From the NCBI GenBank assembly GCA_008729055.1, contig SDUX01000006.1:1063501-1127500 (forward strand): 64,000 nt of DNA. Direction: 5' to 3'. Source of the stretch: Pyropia haitanensis (Eukaryota; Rhodophyta; Bangiophyceae; Bangiales; Bangiaceae). Position numbers and translations under genes: made by a program. Shown piece after piece: positions 41,661-53,600 of the stretch (positions are counted from its first letter, which is position 1; every line of letters begins with the position of its first letter). A model generated the notes under the pieces. That model had not been told where the DNA came from. It made no database searches and worked only from the letters and a program-made list of their open reading frames with translations.

Positions 41661-44120
41661 ATGAGCTCTGGGAGCCCAAAACGAAAGCCAGCGAGACTGA
41701 TTCGTCAAGGGGGCTGCTCCATCACCCACATCCGCCACCGTGCGGATCGCGAGCGTCGTCGTCGCCGTCCTCGTCGTCGTGTTCTTCTTCCCCCTCCTCC
41801 CCGCCGTCGTTGTCACCGTCGTCCGGACCGTTCTCGTCGTTCTTTCCTCTCCACAACGTTCGCCCCATTCCCTCCCTCCTCGCCCACGCCTTACCCCCCC
41901 TCTTCGCCGCCGTCGTACCCCCCCTCGCTCCGGTCGTCGTCGCCGCTCACCCCTACCCGTCGTCCTGCCCCCCCTCGCGACGCCGTCGCATTGTCCCTCT
42001 TTTCCGCCGTCCCTCACACTCCTCCCCACCGTCGTCGTCCCCCCCCTCCCCGTCGCTTTCGTCCCCCCGTTGCCGACGCTGTCGTCGTCCCCCGCCTCCC
42101 CACCATCGTCGTTCACCCTCCCCCACGCCGAAGCTGTTCCTCTCTTTCCCGCAGCGGCCGAGGCGGCCGCCCCGCCGCCGCCGTCACGCCCGCCGCCCCT
42201 GTCGCTATCGCCGCCGTCATCGTCGGCGGCGGCGGCGGCGGCGGCGGCGACGGCGGCGGCGTCGGTGGCGGTGGCGGCGCCGACAGTGCCCGCGGCGCCA
42301 GCGGGGATGCGCGCCGCGGTAGTGCCGCTGGCGATCGAGCCGCCCGCCGGCAGCTCTGCCGGCGCGGGCGCGCCGGGGGGGATTGCCGCCGGTCGGCCCG
42401 CTTGCCGCGCGCGTCGCGACCGCCGCGGCGGCGGCGGTGGTGGCGGCGGCGGGGCCCGCCATCGCGGGACCGCCCTTCCTCCTGGTCGGTGACGCGGCCG
42501 CCGCCGCGGCGGCGGCAGGCGGCGACGGCGGCGGCGGCTGCGGGGTGGCCGCGGTGGCCGCGTGGACCGGCCTGGACATGACCGTCGGCGGCGCGGCGGC
42601 GGTGCAGGCGGCCGTGGCGCCGGCGGGGTGCACGCTACTCGCGGCGCTCGCGGCGTTGCTGCTACGCGCGGTGACTGATGCGGGGGGGGGTGCGGTGGGT
42701 ACTGGCCACCGCCGCGGGCGGCGGCAGGGGTGGTGTGAGGGGGGGGTGGCGATGAACCCGGCCGCGCCGCTCGCCGCCGCCGCCGCGGCGGTTGACGCCA
42801 TCACCGCGGCGGTCGGGCTGCCGCCCGTCGTGCTACCCCTCGTGGCGGTTGCCCACAAGGGCGGAGGCGGTGGCGGCGGAGGCGGTGGTGGCGTCGGCGG
42901 TACCTGCGGCAGCAACCCCCGCCCCGCGCGCACGCGCCGCCGCCGCCCCCAACGAGCGGCCGCAACGGCGCCAGCGGCGGCGGCGGCGACGGCGCCGGCT
43001 TCGCGTCTCCCCCCCCCCCTTGGCCGCCGCCGTCGGGGACCTGCACCTCGTCGGCGCAGCGGCGACCGGCCCCGCCGCCGCCGACGCGGCCGCCGTGCCC
43101 GGTACGTTGGCCGGGTGGCCTGCGGCGGCGGCCGCCGCCGCCTCCGCCGCCGCGGCGGTGCGCCTGCCCGGCGCCGCCGCCGACGCGGCAGCAGGGGTGG
43201 TGGCCGCGGCGGGAATGCTCGCCACGCCCTCCGCGTCGGCGGCGGGGGGGGAGTCGCCGCACCCGTGGCGGCGCGCTTGACGGCCTCGCCGCCGCGGCGG
43301 CGGACACCACGACGCGGGGCGCGCGGCGGTCGCGGCGGCGGCGGCGGTTGTGGGCGCTGTCGCGCGGCCGGCGGCGGCCGCGGCGGCCGCGGCGGCGGCG
43401 CTCGTCGCGGCGGCCGCGTTGCGGCAGCTGCCGGGTGGGGGAAGCGCTCCCGGCGACGGCCGTCGGCAGCGCCGGGGCAGGCGGCGGCTCGCTCGGCGCC
43501 GCCGCGGCGGGCGGCCCGCCCGGCGACGGCGTCACGCTCGGCCTGCTCCTTGGGCTCCTCTACCACGCGTGTGGTGACACCGGGCGGATGGCCCCCCCCT
43601 CGACGAGCGGCGCCCCCCACTCCGCCGCCGCCGCCGCTGCCGCCGCCGCAGCCGCCGCCGACGCCGCCGCTGACAGCGGCGGCGCCGCCGTCGACAAGGC
43701 CGGCCGCCTCCACGCATTGGGCGCGCTCCTCGCGGCCGCGGCGGGCCCGACGCTGTCCGCGCCGGTGCGGGTCTGGGGGCGACTGCCGCGGGCGGCGGCG
43801 GACGATGCGCGCTCCTGGCTGGGCACGGCGGTGGAGCGAGGTCTGCGGCTGGTGCGGGCCGCGGGGGGCGGGTGTGGGGGGAGGGTGTTGGGGGGGGGAG
43901 CGGCGAGGTCGTCAATGAGGTCTTCACGCGGCTCGCCGCGGCGCCCGTGCAGCGGCGCGGCGGAATTGCGGGGAGGGGATGAGGACGGGTGGCATGGGGA
44001 GGGGTGCGGGCTCAAAGGGAGGTAGGTGGCATCGGCGACCCGCGGAGACCGCCTCGATGGTTTTTTTGGGTAGTGGTGCAACAGCGACGTCGGCCTCTTC
44101 GTCTCGTGTCTTAGCGCGTC
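41661..44120 (+). other. Unassigned Ala-rich, possibly coding region with many frame breaks
   Basis: I do not recognise a family here. Positions 41700-42180 are C/T-rich. From about 42310 onward the plus strand shows hydrophobic, Ala-rich peptides in successive frames: [28 protein letters not shown] with GPPFLLVGD, GLPPVVLPLVAVAHKGG, DLHLVGAAATGPAAADAAAVPG, then TLGLLLGLLYHACGDTGRM and WGRLPRAAADDARSWLG near 43540-43830. Changes of frame coincide with poly-G or GGC runs. This is compatible with one helical or membrane protein gene disrupted by run-length errors or decay, but also with GC-skew artefact. No start or stop can be fixed. Confidence 0.25.
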
Positions 44121-44232
44121 CCCCAGGTGACGGCGGCGGCACCACCGCCGTGGCGCCGCCCGGACGCCCATCCGCAGGCCACGCGGGCCATCCCACCTAC
44201 CCCCCCCCCCGCCCCCAACCGCGGCCGCCGGT

Positions 44233-45166
44233 TCACACGGCGCACTCACTCACTCGGCGGGGAGGCCATCCTAGGCGTCGGCCTGGACGTCCGCGACGCG
44301 GCCGAAGCGGGCCGAGCCCGCCCCCCCCCAGCCCCTCGTCCCTGGCGGCGCCGCGGCCAACGCGACGACCGCCGCCGCCGCTGCGGCCGGCGTCGCCACC
44401 TCCACCACCTCCCCCCCCGGCCGGCGCAGGCCGAGTGTCGTCACCCCCCCCCCGCCGCCGCCCACACCCGCTCCCACCCGTCACCCCAGGCGGGGGCGGC
44501 GGCGGCGGCGGCGGCGGCCACGCCACCCCCACCGGCAGCGGCACCCCCCCCCCTGGCACCGCCGGCACGGGCGTGGCCGCCCCCCACCCCCAGCCCGCCA
44601 TGGACGCCAACTCGTCCGCGTCGCCAAACACGACCAACGCCCGCGACGGCCGCCCCCCCAGCCACGCCCACGGCCATGCCGCCCCCGCGGTGACCACCAG
44701 CAGCAGCGCCACCCCCCGCGGCAGCGTCCCGCCCGGCAGCACCCCAGACGGCACGCCCAGCCGGGCGCCCGCCGTCGACCACGCGGTGCGGGCGGCGGTG
44801 ACGGCGACCGCGTGGCGCACCGCCGCCGCCGTTAGCGCCGCCACCGTGACCGCCGCGGGGGGGATGCCCGCCAGCACCGCCACGTACTCTGCCTGCGCGT
44901 GGCAGCCGCCGGTGACCGCGACGGCCTCGACGGCGCGCGTCAGGCCGGGGGGGGGTGGGGGGGCGCGCGCCGCCACCGACGCTGGGGCAGGGGCGCCTGC
45001 CGCCGCACCGGCGGCGTCGACGGTGGCGGCGTTGGTGGCAGAGGCCACGGGACGGCCCATGTCGGCCTCTGCCAGGGGAGGCCCGCTTGCAGCGCCCGCG
45101 GCAGCAGCGACGGCAGGCGCCGCCCCACCAGACGGCCCCGTCGGGTCGTCCTCTGCGGCGGCGGCT

Positions 45167-45200
<34 letters not shown>

Positions 45201-46645
45201 GTGCGGCGACGACGCCCGGGTAGCGCCCGCCGAGCGCGTCGACCACCGCCGGCGCCACCCCCCACACGCGGTCGAGGGCGACGACCCCCCCCCCCTGTCA
45301 CCCCCCCCAGCAGCCGCCCGCGTGACCGCCGCCGCAAACGGCGTGACGCCAGCCGGCCCCACGACCGGCGTGCCCGGCGGCGGCGCGTCGCCGACGAGCA
45401 CCACCCGCGCGAGGCGCCCCCCCTCGCGGCGGCGGCCACCACCGCCGCCGCCGCCGCCGCCGACAGCGCGTGCACGTCGTCCACAATGACCGCCGCGTGC
45501 GCGGCGGCGGCCACGTCCGCGGCGGCCGCCGCGGCGGTAACCGCCGCCGCGTCGGCCACCCGCAGCACCGCCACGACGGCGGAGAGGGCGTACGCGCGGC
45601 CCGCGGCGGGTGGGAGGCGCGTCAGCGGGCGGGCGGCGGCGAGCGCGGCGGCCGCCGCGGCGGTCGCCGCGCCGCCCGTGGCGGCCGCGTACGCGGCCGC
45701 CGCGTCGGTCGACGACGCGATGTGGGCGGCGTTGGCGGCGTCGGCGCCCGCCGCGGCGGCGCCCGCCGCGAGCGCCGCGCGCAGCGCGCCGACGCGCGCG
45801 GTTGCGGCGGCCAGCAGCGCGGGGTCACCCGCAACCGCGACCGCCGCGGGCGGCGGCGGCGGGGAAAGGCCGACCAGGGGGGGGGAGGCGCCGCCGCCGC
45901 CGCCGCCGCCGCGGACAGCAGCAGCACGGGCGCGGCGCCCGCGGCGGCAAGCGCGGCGGCCGTCGCGGCGGCGACGGTGGTCTTGCCGCCCCGCGGCGGG
46001 CCCGTCACGAGCGTCAGCTTGCCAATCGCGGACGCCGACACGGCCGCCGCGACCGCCGCGGCCTGGGCGGGCGTCGGCGCCACCACCGTCGCCAACGGGG
46101 CGGCGACGGCGGCGGCATCAGCACTGGCTGCCGTGACGCGGCGGCGTCGCGCCAGCAGCGCCGGCTGCGTGGCCCCCCCGACGCCCGGCGACAGCCCCAG
46201 CAGCGCGCCGACCGCCCAGGCCGCGGCCAGCCGCCGCTGCATCCGCCGCTGCCGCCGCAGCGGTGGGGGCAGGCGGCGGTGGGGGGGGGGGGAAGGGGGG
46301 GGAGGGCGGCGGCGGCCGTTCCACGAACGCGCCGGCCGCGGCGGGGACCTCCCCCCCCCCCGCCCTCCCCCCCCCCTCTCCGCCGCGGTCGCGGCGGCCA
46401 CACCCGCGCCGCTGTCGCTGCCGGCCACCGCCACCGCCGCGGGTGGGCGTGCCGCCCATTGTCACCAGCGTCCCCGTCGGGCTGGCCCGCCTCGCCGTGA
46501 CGTGGCACGCGTGGCGCGCGCGCGAGGGGGGGGGGGAGTGGGGGGGGGGGGTGGGGGAGGGGGCGGGGGGGGGGCGAAGCTGCCATGGCCGCCGCCACTG
46601 CCAGAGACACGCCGGGGCGCCGCGCTGCCGATGTCGCGGCGACAA
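44233..46645 (-). pseudogene. Degenerate UPF1-like superfamily 1 helicase
   Basis: Remnant or highly divergent relative of UPF1/IGHMBP2-type helicases, spread over three frames. In order on the minus strand: TPAQAAAVAAAV with SAIGKLTLVTGPPRGGKTTV (motifs Q/Ia and Walker A, near 46030-45970); a long Ala-rich stretch; HAAVIVDDVHALS (Walker B position, near 45480); VVLVGDAPPPGTPVV (motif III position, near 45390); GVAPAVVDALGGRYPGV (QYRM position); VTGGCHAQAEYVAVLAGIP (TPYxxQ position, near 44900); and SRALVVFGDADELA (post-motif VI, near 44640). Walker A reads GPPRGGKTT instead of GPPGTGKT, DEAS reads DDVH, and the Gln of motif III is missing. Frame changes lie at C/G runs near 45880, 45420 and 45295. 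Either a pseudogene or a fast-evolving gene with assembly errors; the start is uncertain. Confidence 0.5.
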
Positions 46646-47304
46646 CGACGCCGGGGCGGCGACGAGGGGCGGCGGCGACGCGGTGGGCGTCGGCGGCGAC
46701 GGGAAAGGAGGCGGCGACCAAGCGGGTCGGGGCTGCGAAGACGTGAGAGTGGCAACGACGAGCAGAAGGAAAGCGGCGACGACGGGGGGGGGGGGCGGTG
46801 ACGTCGGCGGCGGGGAAGGCGGCGATGATGGGGGGGGCGGCGGTCACGACGGTGGGGCGCGGCCGCTACGACCGTGGAGGGTGGCGGCCACGACGGCGGG
46901 GGTCGGCGTTCCACCGGGACCAGGGTCGATCTCGTTGCGTGCGCGGTCAAAGATATCGAGACTAACGCTCTCGACTCCCAGACAGTGCGGAGCAATTCAG
47001 ATCTTGATTGTCGGAACATCAAAGTTCTGCCGAACATTTGACAGAAACGATGAGAAGGACTTGGTCTCCAGGTCATGCCTGGGAAACAGATCTTTGGGAA
47101 CGGGATTTCCACTGAGGGTACTGTTCCTCGGTCGTCGTCGTCCCTATCCAGCATAACAGCCCATGATCCCGCCACGAGCAGGAATATCGACAAGATCAAA
47201 GCCTGGTCCGCCGCCGGGGCACTGTTCTCTGCCGCTGATTGGTCAATTACTCGAACGCGAGATCGATGGAAACTTTGATGCGCGACGAAGACCCAGCCAC
47301 CCGG

Positions 47305-47324
47305 ATGTATACTTTTTGGCGGAC
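47305..47324 (+). repeat. Dispersed repeat, copy 2
   Basis: ATGTATACTTTTTGGCGGAC, exact reverse complement of 40750-40769. It is followed 22 bases later by the perfect hairpin at 47347. Confidence 0.7.
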
Positions 47325-47346
47325 GCGCTATAAAGACTTTAGGCCG

Positions 47347-47379
47347 AATGGGCCCCGTGACAAAGGGACGGGGCCCATT
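47347..47379. repeat. Perfect 12-bp hairpin
   Basis: AATGGGCCCCGT and ACGGGGCCCATT are perfectly complementary arms around the nine-base loop GACAAAGGG. Function unknown; it could be an RNA 3'-end structure or part of a small mobile element linked to the neighbouring repeat. Confidence 0.85.
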
Positions 47380-48205
47380 GCCGAAGGGACTCTTTCGACG
47401 AAGGGGTGGGGCAACGTGGCACCCAGGCGGGCGTCGAGCGGGGGCGGGCGGTTGGGCGCCGTGGTGTGGGGGCATCATGGGGTGGTGGGGCGACAGCGTC
47501 TTGCGCCTGGCGGAGGTGGCCGCGGCCACGAACCCAACCCCCCCCAGCCACCGCCACGGGCTCTGGCGGGCGGCAGCGGCGTCGCCACGCGCCGCCAACC
47601 AGCCCACGCGGCCCGCGTCGACGCGGACGCCCGTCGGCGCCCGTCGGCGGCGCCTCGCCGTCGGCGCCGCGGCGCGGCGAGCGGGTCCCCACGGGCCGTT
47701 GCAAGCCGCCGCCGCCGGCCGCCGCCAGCGTCGTCGCCTTCCCGCGAGCGCGCGCTTGGGCGGAACAGTGGGGAGTAGGCGGGGGGGGGGGGGGGGGCAC
47801 CGCCCGTGCTCGAGGCCGCCGCGCGGTGCACCCCAGACGACGGCCGTCCACGGCACCAAGGGCTAGGCGGCCGCGTGGGTGGTGGCAGTGGCGGCGATGA
47901 ATTCACAAGGCGGGTGGCGGCTGGGCGGGCGCCTGGAGCGGCGCGCACCCGGCCCGTGCCGGACGGGCGATGACGGCGAGCGGGCGATGAAGGCGAGCGG
48001 CCGCATGGGCGGGCCGCACAGCAGACGAGTAGGACGGGTGGGAGGACGGGGAGGGGGGGGGGGAAGTTCCCCTCCAGAGCACCGTTCCATTGCCTTTGGG
48101 CAGCGTCAGCAGAGAGAGCGCATGGGAGGGCTCGACCCAGCAGGGCAGGCGGCAGACAGGGGCTGCGCCGTTGGGTCGGCGCGGCGTAGCGCCGCCGCGG
48201 GGAGG

Positions 48206-48214
48206 CCGCATAAA
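48206..48214 (+). promoter_or_regulatory. TATA-like box upstream of secreted Cys-rich gene
   Basis: GCATAAAAGG in otherwise GC-rich sequence, about 180 bases before ATG 48389. Position and sequence suit a core promoter, but the transcription start is unknown. Confidence 0.4.
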
Positions 48215-48388
48215 AGGCGGGTGCCGCCCCGTGCGCCTGGTCATCCGCAGAGGTGCTGAGGCAAGCGCTCCACCGATTTCGCGCCACCCCCCTCGTGCCG
48301 CCTCCCACTGCCGCCGCCCCTGCGCACCGGCCGTCCCTCCTCCCCCCCCACCCCTTGCCTTCCCCGCGCTCCGCCAGCCGCCGCGCCA

Positions 48389-49162
48389 ATGGCGCTGCGT
48401 CTCAAGATGGCCGCGGCGGCGGCACTGGCGGTCATCGCCGCCGCCACCGCCGCGTCCGCGTCGGACCCCTTGGCGGTCGAGACCCTCCCCGCCGGCACGT
48501 CGTCCTGGTCGCCCGCCGGCCGCTTCCCCGACGCGGTCCCCGTCGGCGACAAGTGCCGCTTCACCGACGCGTGCAACGGCGGCCGCACGGTGACGCGGGC
48601 GGGGTGGAGCTGGTACACCGACGGCTGCGGCAACCGCAACCTCATCAAGCCCAACTGTGGGGTGGACGTGAACATTGGCGCGCCCGGCCCGGGCTGCCCG
48701 ACCGTGTGCCTCGGCGCCACCGCGTGGCGCGCGGTGCGCGACCGCTTCACGTGCGACGGCGGCCTGTACGCGGTCCTCCCCGGCTGCACCGTCGTCCCGC
48801 TCGCGCCGCGGTGGGTGTTTGACCTCGCCGCGCGGCCCGCCGACGCGACGCCCGTCGCGCGCGCCGGGCAGCAGTGCCGGCTGACAGACACGTGCAGGGC
48901 GGGGGCGGCGGTTACGCTCACGCGCGGCGAGCCGTACGTCGACGGGTGTGGCAACACGCTCGTCGCCGCGGGCTACTGCCGCGTCGACGCCAACGCGGGC
49001 ACCGGCGCCATCGGGCCGGGCTGCCCCGTTGTGTGCCAGGGCGACCCGGCCGCCGCGGTGACCGTGCGGCAGGTGCGGGAGGTGTACGAGTGCCCCGGCA
49101 GTGGAGTGCTGATGGAGGTCTACCCGGGGTGCCACGCGCGCTTCCTCACCACCCTCGACTGA
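48389..49162 (+). CDS. Secreted protein with two eight-cysteine repeats
   Basis: A 257-residue predicted extracellular protein. Residues 1-25 (MALRLKMAAAAALAVIAAAT...SAS) form a signal peptide with an AxA-type site. Two homologous repeats follow, at about 50-140 and 155-250. Each runs: KCRFTDAC or QCRLTDTC, a Thr-Val segment, YTDGCGN or YVDGCGN, NCGVDVN or YCRVDAN, GPGCPTVC or GPGCPVVC, then a late TC or EC and a closing LPGC or YPGC. That is eight Cys per repeat, so probably four disulfides each. I do not recognise a named family. Internal duplication, even Cys number and secretion suggest a cell-wall or defence-related protein; this is inference. Single exon with a clear start, ordinary composition for the window and a complete stop. 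Confidence 0.8.
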   Translation: MALRLKMAAAAALAVIAAATAASASDPLAVETLPAGTSSWSPAGRFPDAVPVGDKCRFTDACNGGRTVTRAGWSWYTDGCGNRNLIKPNCGVDVNIGAPGPGCPTVCLGATAWRAVRDRFTCDGGLYAVLPGCTVVPLAPRWVFDLAARPADATPVARAGQQCRLTDTCRAGAAVTLTRGEPYVDGCGNTLVAAGYCRVDANAGTGAIGPGCPVVCQGDPAAAVTVRQVREVYECPGSGVLMEVYPGCHARFLTTLD

Positions 49163-49960
49163 GCGCCGACCCCGGACCGCGGACGTGAGTCAGAGCAAAA
49201 GCGGCCGGCCGCCTTGTTTCCGTCGAGTCGCTCCATTTCACAGGCGGCGCGTCGCCCCCCCCACCCCCCTCTCGCCCGTGTCGTTTCGCGGGGGTCGCCC
49301 GCCGCCATGCCGCATACACAGCAGACGGGTTGGGGCGGGGGGGTCGTGCCGACGTCGCGTCGGCCGCCCCCCCGTCAACACCCAGTCTCACAACCCCAGG
49401 TGCCGTCGCCACCCCTCTGCTCCCCCCCCGTCCCGCGTCCCCCGAAAGCCCCCCTGCCCCCCGCGGCCCCATCCCCAGCTCACGCGCTGCCCCCTCAGGA
49501 CGACCCTCCCCCCCTCTACATGCATACGGCAGCCCTCCCACCCCCCCCTCCCCCCCCTGCCTCTGCCGCCACGCGCAAGCACGGCTGACGCGCCGCTCCC
49601 CCCCCCGCCCCCTCCGTCCGCCCGACAGTGCCAACGCCGCCGCCCCCAGACGCCGCCGCCACCCCTCCCCCCACGCCCGCTCGTGGCTGACCGTCACCGC
49701 CCCGCCGTGGTGGCGCCGCCGGCGCGCCACCGCGCCACCGTGCGACCGCGGTGCGGCCGCCTCGCCGCGTGGGCAACGGGGACGCCCGCGTGGCGTCGGC
49801 GGCCGTGCCGACAGCCGCCGCCCGCGACCGCGCCGTCGGCAGCTGCGGGGCGGTGGCGGCGGTGCCACGCGGGCGGCGGGTCCCCCCCGGTGCCCGCCGT
49901 CCGCACTCCCAGACAGGGCGCGGTCACGGCGGCGGCGGCGGCGGCAGCGGCTGCGGCGGA

Positions 49961-50015
<55 letters not shown>

Positions 50016-50664
50016 GCGGCAACGGCGGGAACGCGGGGCGGCCGCCAATCGTGCTGCCTGAGAAAGCGAGGCGGGCGGGCCGCGGCCGCGGGTGGAGAGG
50101 AAGTAGAGCGCCGTCACGGGCGGTCCCCCGCTGGACGTCTGTCCCCGGCGGCAGCGAGAATGGCAGTGGGTGCGCGCACATGGTGCCGCGGCGGAGGCGG
50201 CGTCGGCCGCGGCGGCGGTAGAGGAAGTGGGGGCACCGGCCGAGGCGGCGGCCAGCGGGGAACCCCGACCGCTGTCTGTCGGCCTTTGGGCAGGCGGCAC
50301 GCGGACCAGCCTGCACATGGAGGGCGAGAGGCGGCGGAGAGTCGGCAGAGTGCCGCTAGCCACCGTGCGGCGGTAGGGGGGAGCGCGGCCACCGGTGCGC
50401 CTGGCATGGGGGACGCGCCGCACCCACCCACGCAACCGCCGCCGCCGCCGCCACCGCCGCCCCCGCCGCCCCCACCGCCCGCAGTGAGGCGGCCGAGACG
50501 ACCACCACCGCTCCTCTCGACGCGGGGCCATCGCTGCTGCGGCGCCGCCGGTACGGGGGGACGGCGATGAGGGGGAGGGGGGAGTGGGCGTCGAGGGGGC
50601 CGCCGGCAGTTGGGGTGCCGCCACCGCCGCACGCACGCGACCGCCGGCGGCGGCCACCCCCTAG
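49163..50664. other. Convergent low-complexity region with CGG array
   Basis: Between the Cys-rich gene (+) and the NB-ARC/WD40 gene (-). Frames of 460-500 residues are open on both strands but are Pro/Arg/Ala shadows of triplet repeats. A near-perfect CGG array lies at 49926-50031. No gene is supported. Confidence 0.5.
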
Positions 50665-53600
50665 CTAGGACGCCGCGCCGCCGCGCAGCGCGAGGCGCAC
50701 CAAGGAGCCTTCGGTGACGACGGCCAGCGCCGTCGGCCCGACCACCGCCACGCTGTCCACGCGGCCGAGCAGGGACACGCGCGCCGCGACGGTCGCGGAC
50801 GCCACGTCCACCACCGCCACTGCCTGGGACAGGTGAGCAACGATGAGGCCGCGGGCGGCGTCGAGGACGTGCACATCAAACACGTTCTCGCCGGGGAAGG
50901 GCAGCGCGCGTGGGGTGGGGGGGGTGGCAGCCGCGGCAACGCCGGGCGCCAGACCGCCGACCGTCCACACCCGAAGGACCGCGCAGAGCTCGACCGTCAC
51001 CACCGTCAACGTCAACGGGGCGGGCGTCGAGGCGCAGCCGGCGTCGCCCGCAGAGCCGGCTGCAAAAGCGCAGACCGCAGAGATCCGGCCGGCGTGCGAG
51101 TCCAGCGTCGCCACCGACACGCCAGCGTCCACATCCCAAACGGTGGCGACAGCTCCAGCGGCAGAGACGACAGCGCGCCGTCCGCCGGGGAGGGTGGCGC
51201 GGCCGTCGGCGGGAACGGCAGAAGCAACCACATCTGGGTGGCTGTCCCCCAACGTGTGCAAGTGCCGCCCCGACATTGCATCCCAGATGACCAACCCAGC
51301 GTCAGCGCAGCAGCCGACGATCAGGGGCGGCGGGGGTGCGGGCTCGCCGGGCTTCCCCCCTGCTGGGGCCACACCCACCACAGTGAAGGTGCACCGTTCA
51401 AGCGGGAAAGGCGGCACAATCGCCGCCACGGCGCATCGGGTACGCCCGTCCCAGACGTGCCCCGCGCCATTGCACGTCAGCGACACCACCAACGGCGACG
51501 GCCCGTCGTCACCGCCATCCGCGTCCCCCCCGGGAATGATCCGCACAAAGTCGGGGGTGTCCGCATCCAGCTCCACCGCCTCCGCGGTGGCCCCTTGCCA
51601 CATCCACAGTCGCCTGGACGCAACGACGGCAACCAACGGGGCGCAGCGGCCGTCGGACAACCGCATGGGCGCCGTCGCCACCATATTGATGCGGATGCCT
51701 GCTGGGAGCGGGGACAGCACCACCGCCGCGTCCCGTGCGGCGGTCCACTGGTGCACGCTCACGCTCCCAAACCCCTCGATATTCGAGGTGCAGACGAGGG
51801 CCGTGCCCCCGCCGTCGGGGTCACCGTCCTGCGCGTCCAAGCCCGATAGGCTGCCAGTGACGCAGTTGCCGCCGACGACGCACGCAAGCACCTCATTCAT
51901 GACGGTTCCAGAGGTGGCCCCGGCGCGGTCTCCCAAGGCCTTGTCCCACACGGCAACCGTGCCATCCCGGGAGGCCGAAACCAGCACCGGTGGCTGTGCG
52001 GGCCCGTCTGAGGAGTCCACCACCACCAACGCCGTGACGCTCCCCTTGTGGGCACCCACACGCGCAGACAGCCCCGACGCAGACGGGTCCCACAGCGCCA
52101 GCCCGCCCGTGTCGTCCCCGCACGCAAGGACGGACGGCACGGTGGGCAGCGCTCGTCCCAGAGCCCCCCTTCCATGGGCGCCGCGCCGCAGCAGCGCAGC
52201 ACACTTGATCGCTTGCGGGGCAGCGACGCGACACACGTGCCGCCCCGTGAGCACGTCACGGCCGACCAGGGCGCCAAAGCCGCCGCCATGAGCGGAGACA
52301 TCTGGAACCACTGCGACAGTGGGAGCGGCACATGCCGTGGACGCCCCCGTCCCCGCGCCACCACCAGCCACGCCCGCCTCCGCCACAGCGCCCATCAGGC
52401 ACAAGAATGGGAAGCGCCTCGGCAAATCCATGGGCAGCTCCCGCTCAAGTTCCCAACCGTCGCGAGCCTCGCCCCAAACAAAGACGTGGGAGTCGGACGT
52501 CATGGCCACCACCCGGCGGGGACGAGCGCGGCCACCATCGCCGCATCCCCCGACATCGCCCCCCCCTGTCACAACGGCCACTTCACAGATAGGATGGACC
52601 TGGGGCACCTCATTCAGCCACGCCAAAGGCCCGACTACCACATAAGGAATGCCGCGCAGCACCGTCTCCAGCGTACCCTGCCGCACGTCCCAGATGCGTA
52701 AACTCCCGTCCTCTGAACCAGTGACTACGCGTACAGGCCCCGGGATCGACAGCGCCGTCCCGTCAGACCGCCGGTCGGCCGGCTGGTCAAGCACCGCGAC
52801 GCACAGCTCCCTCTCCGAGCCGCTGTCCCCCTGGCAGAGGACGTGAACGACCACGGGAGGGTCCAGAGCCCACACGTGGAGGGCGCCGCTGGAGGAGATT
52901 GTAACCACCGCGGGAAGCGCTGCCCCATGCTCGTTGACGACACCTCCCGCGACGGCAACCATGCGCTCGACGGGCGAGTCGGCGACCCGCCACTGGGCCG
53001 TCACCGCACCGGTGGCAAGGTTAAAAACGCGAACGCAGCCGTCCATACCCCCAACCGCGACGCGCTGCCCGGCGCTGCCGCCATTGGAGCAACGGGGAGA
53101 CGGCGGCAGGGCTGCCATACAGGACACACCCACCGGGCGGCCATCCCCCGTCCCCGCACCATCTACCTCGGGGCTGGCATTCGGGAAGAACCGCCTGACC
53201 AGCGGCGACACTAGGACGGTCTGCGGGCCCAGCACCCGCAGTACGCGGCCAGACCTGGCCGCACGAACCCCGTCCAGTAGCCTCGCCAGCAGCGCGGAGC
53301 GGCCGTCGTCGGCATCGCATACGGCCGCAGAAAAGCGGGCGTCGAGCTCAAACATCACCTGCTCAGCTCCGCCGCGGAGGGCAGCCCCCTCCACGACCGC
53401 CGCCACTGCCCAGGCGCTCCCCTCTAGGTCGCAGTCGGCAACATAACCGGCGGTGGAGGGCGGCGCGGGCGGCTCCCCCCAGCAGACCTGGGCCTCCACG
53501 TACGCCCACGTGTGGAGAAGACGGCGGAGCTCGGTAGAGCGGCCCGCCGCAGCCAGATGGCGACAGAGCTCCCCCCGCAAGTAGGTATCCTCCCGCACCA

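Larger units (their letters stand above)
46646..48388. other. Intergenic region with second AT-richer island
   Basis: Positions 46920-47340 have lower GC and contain the second copy of the dispersed repeat. Positions 47400-48380 are GC-rich and low complexity. No gene is supported before the secreted Cys-rich protein. Confidence 0.5.

Noticed and set aside
49146..50657. 503-residue minus-strand and 461-residue plus-strand frames between 49.1 and 50.7 kb
   Set aside because: Pro/Arg/Gly runs from a CGG array, open on both strands at once.
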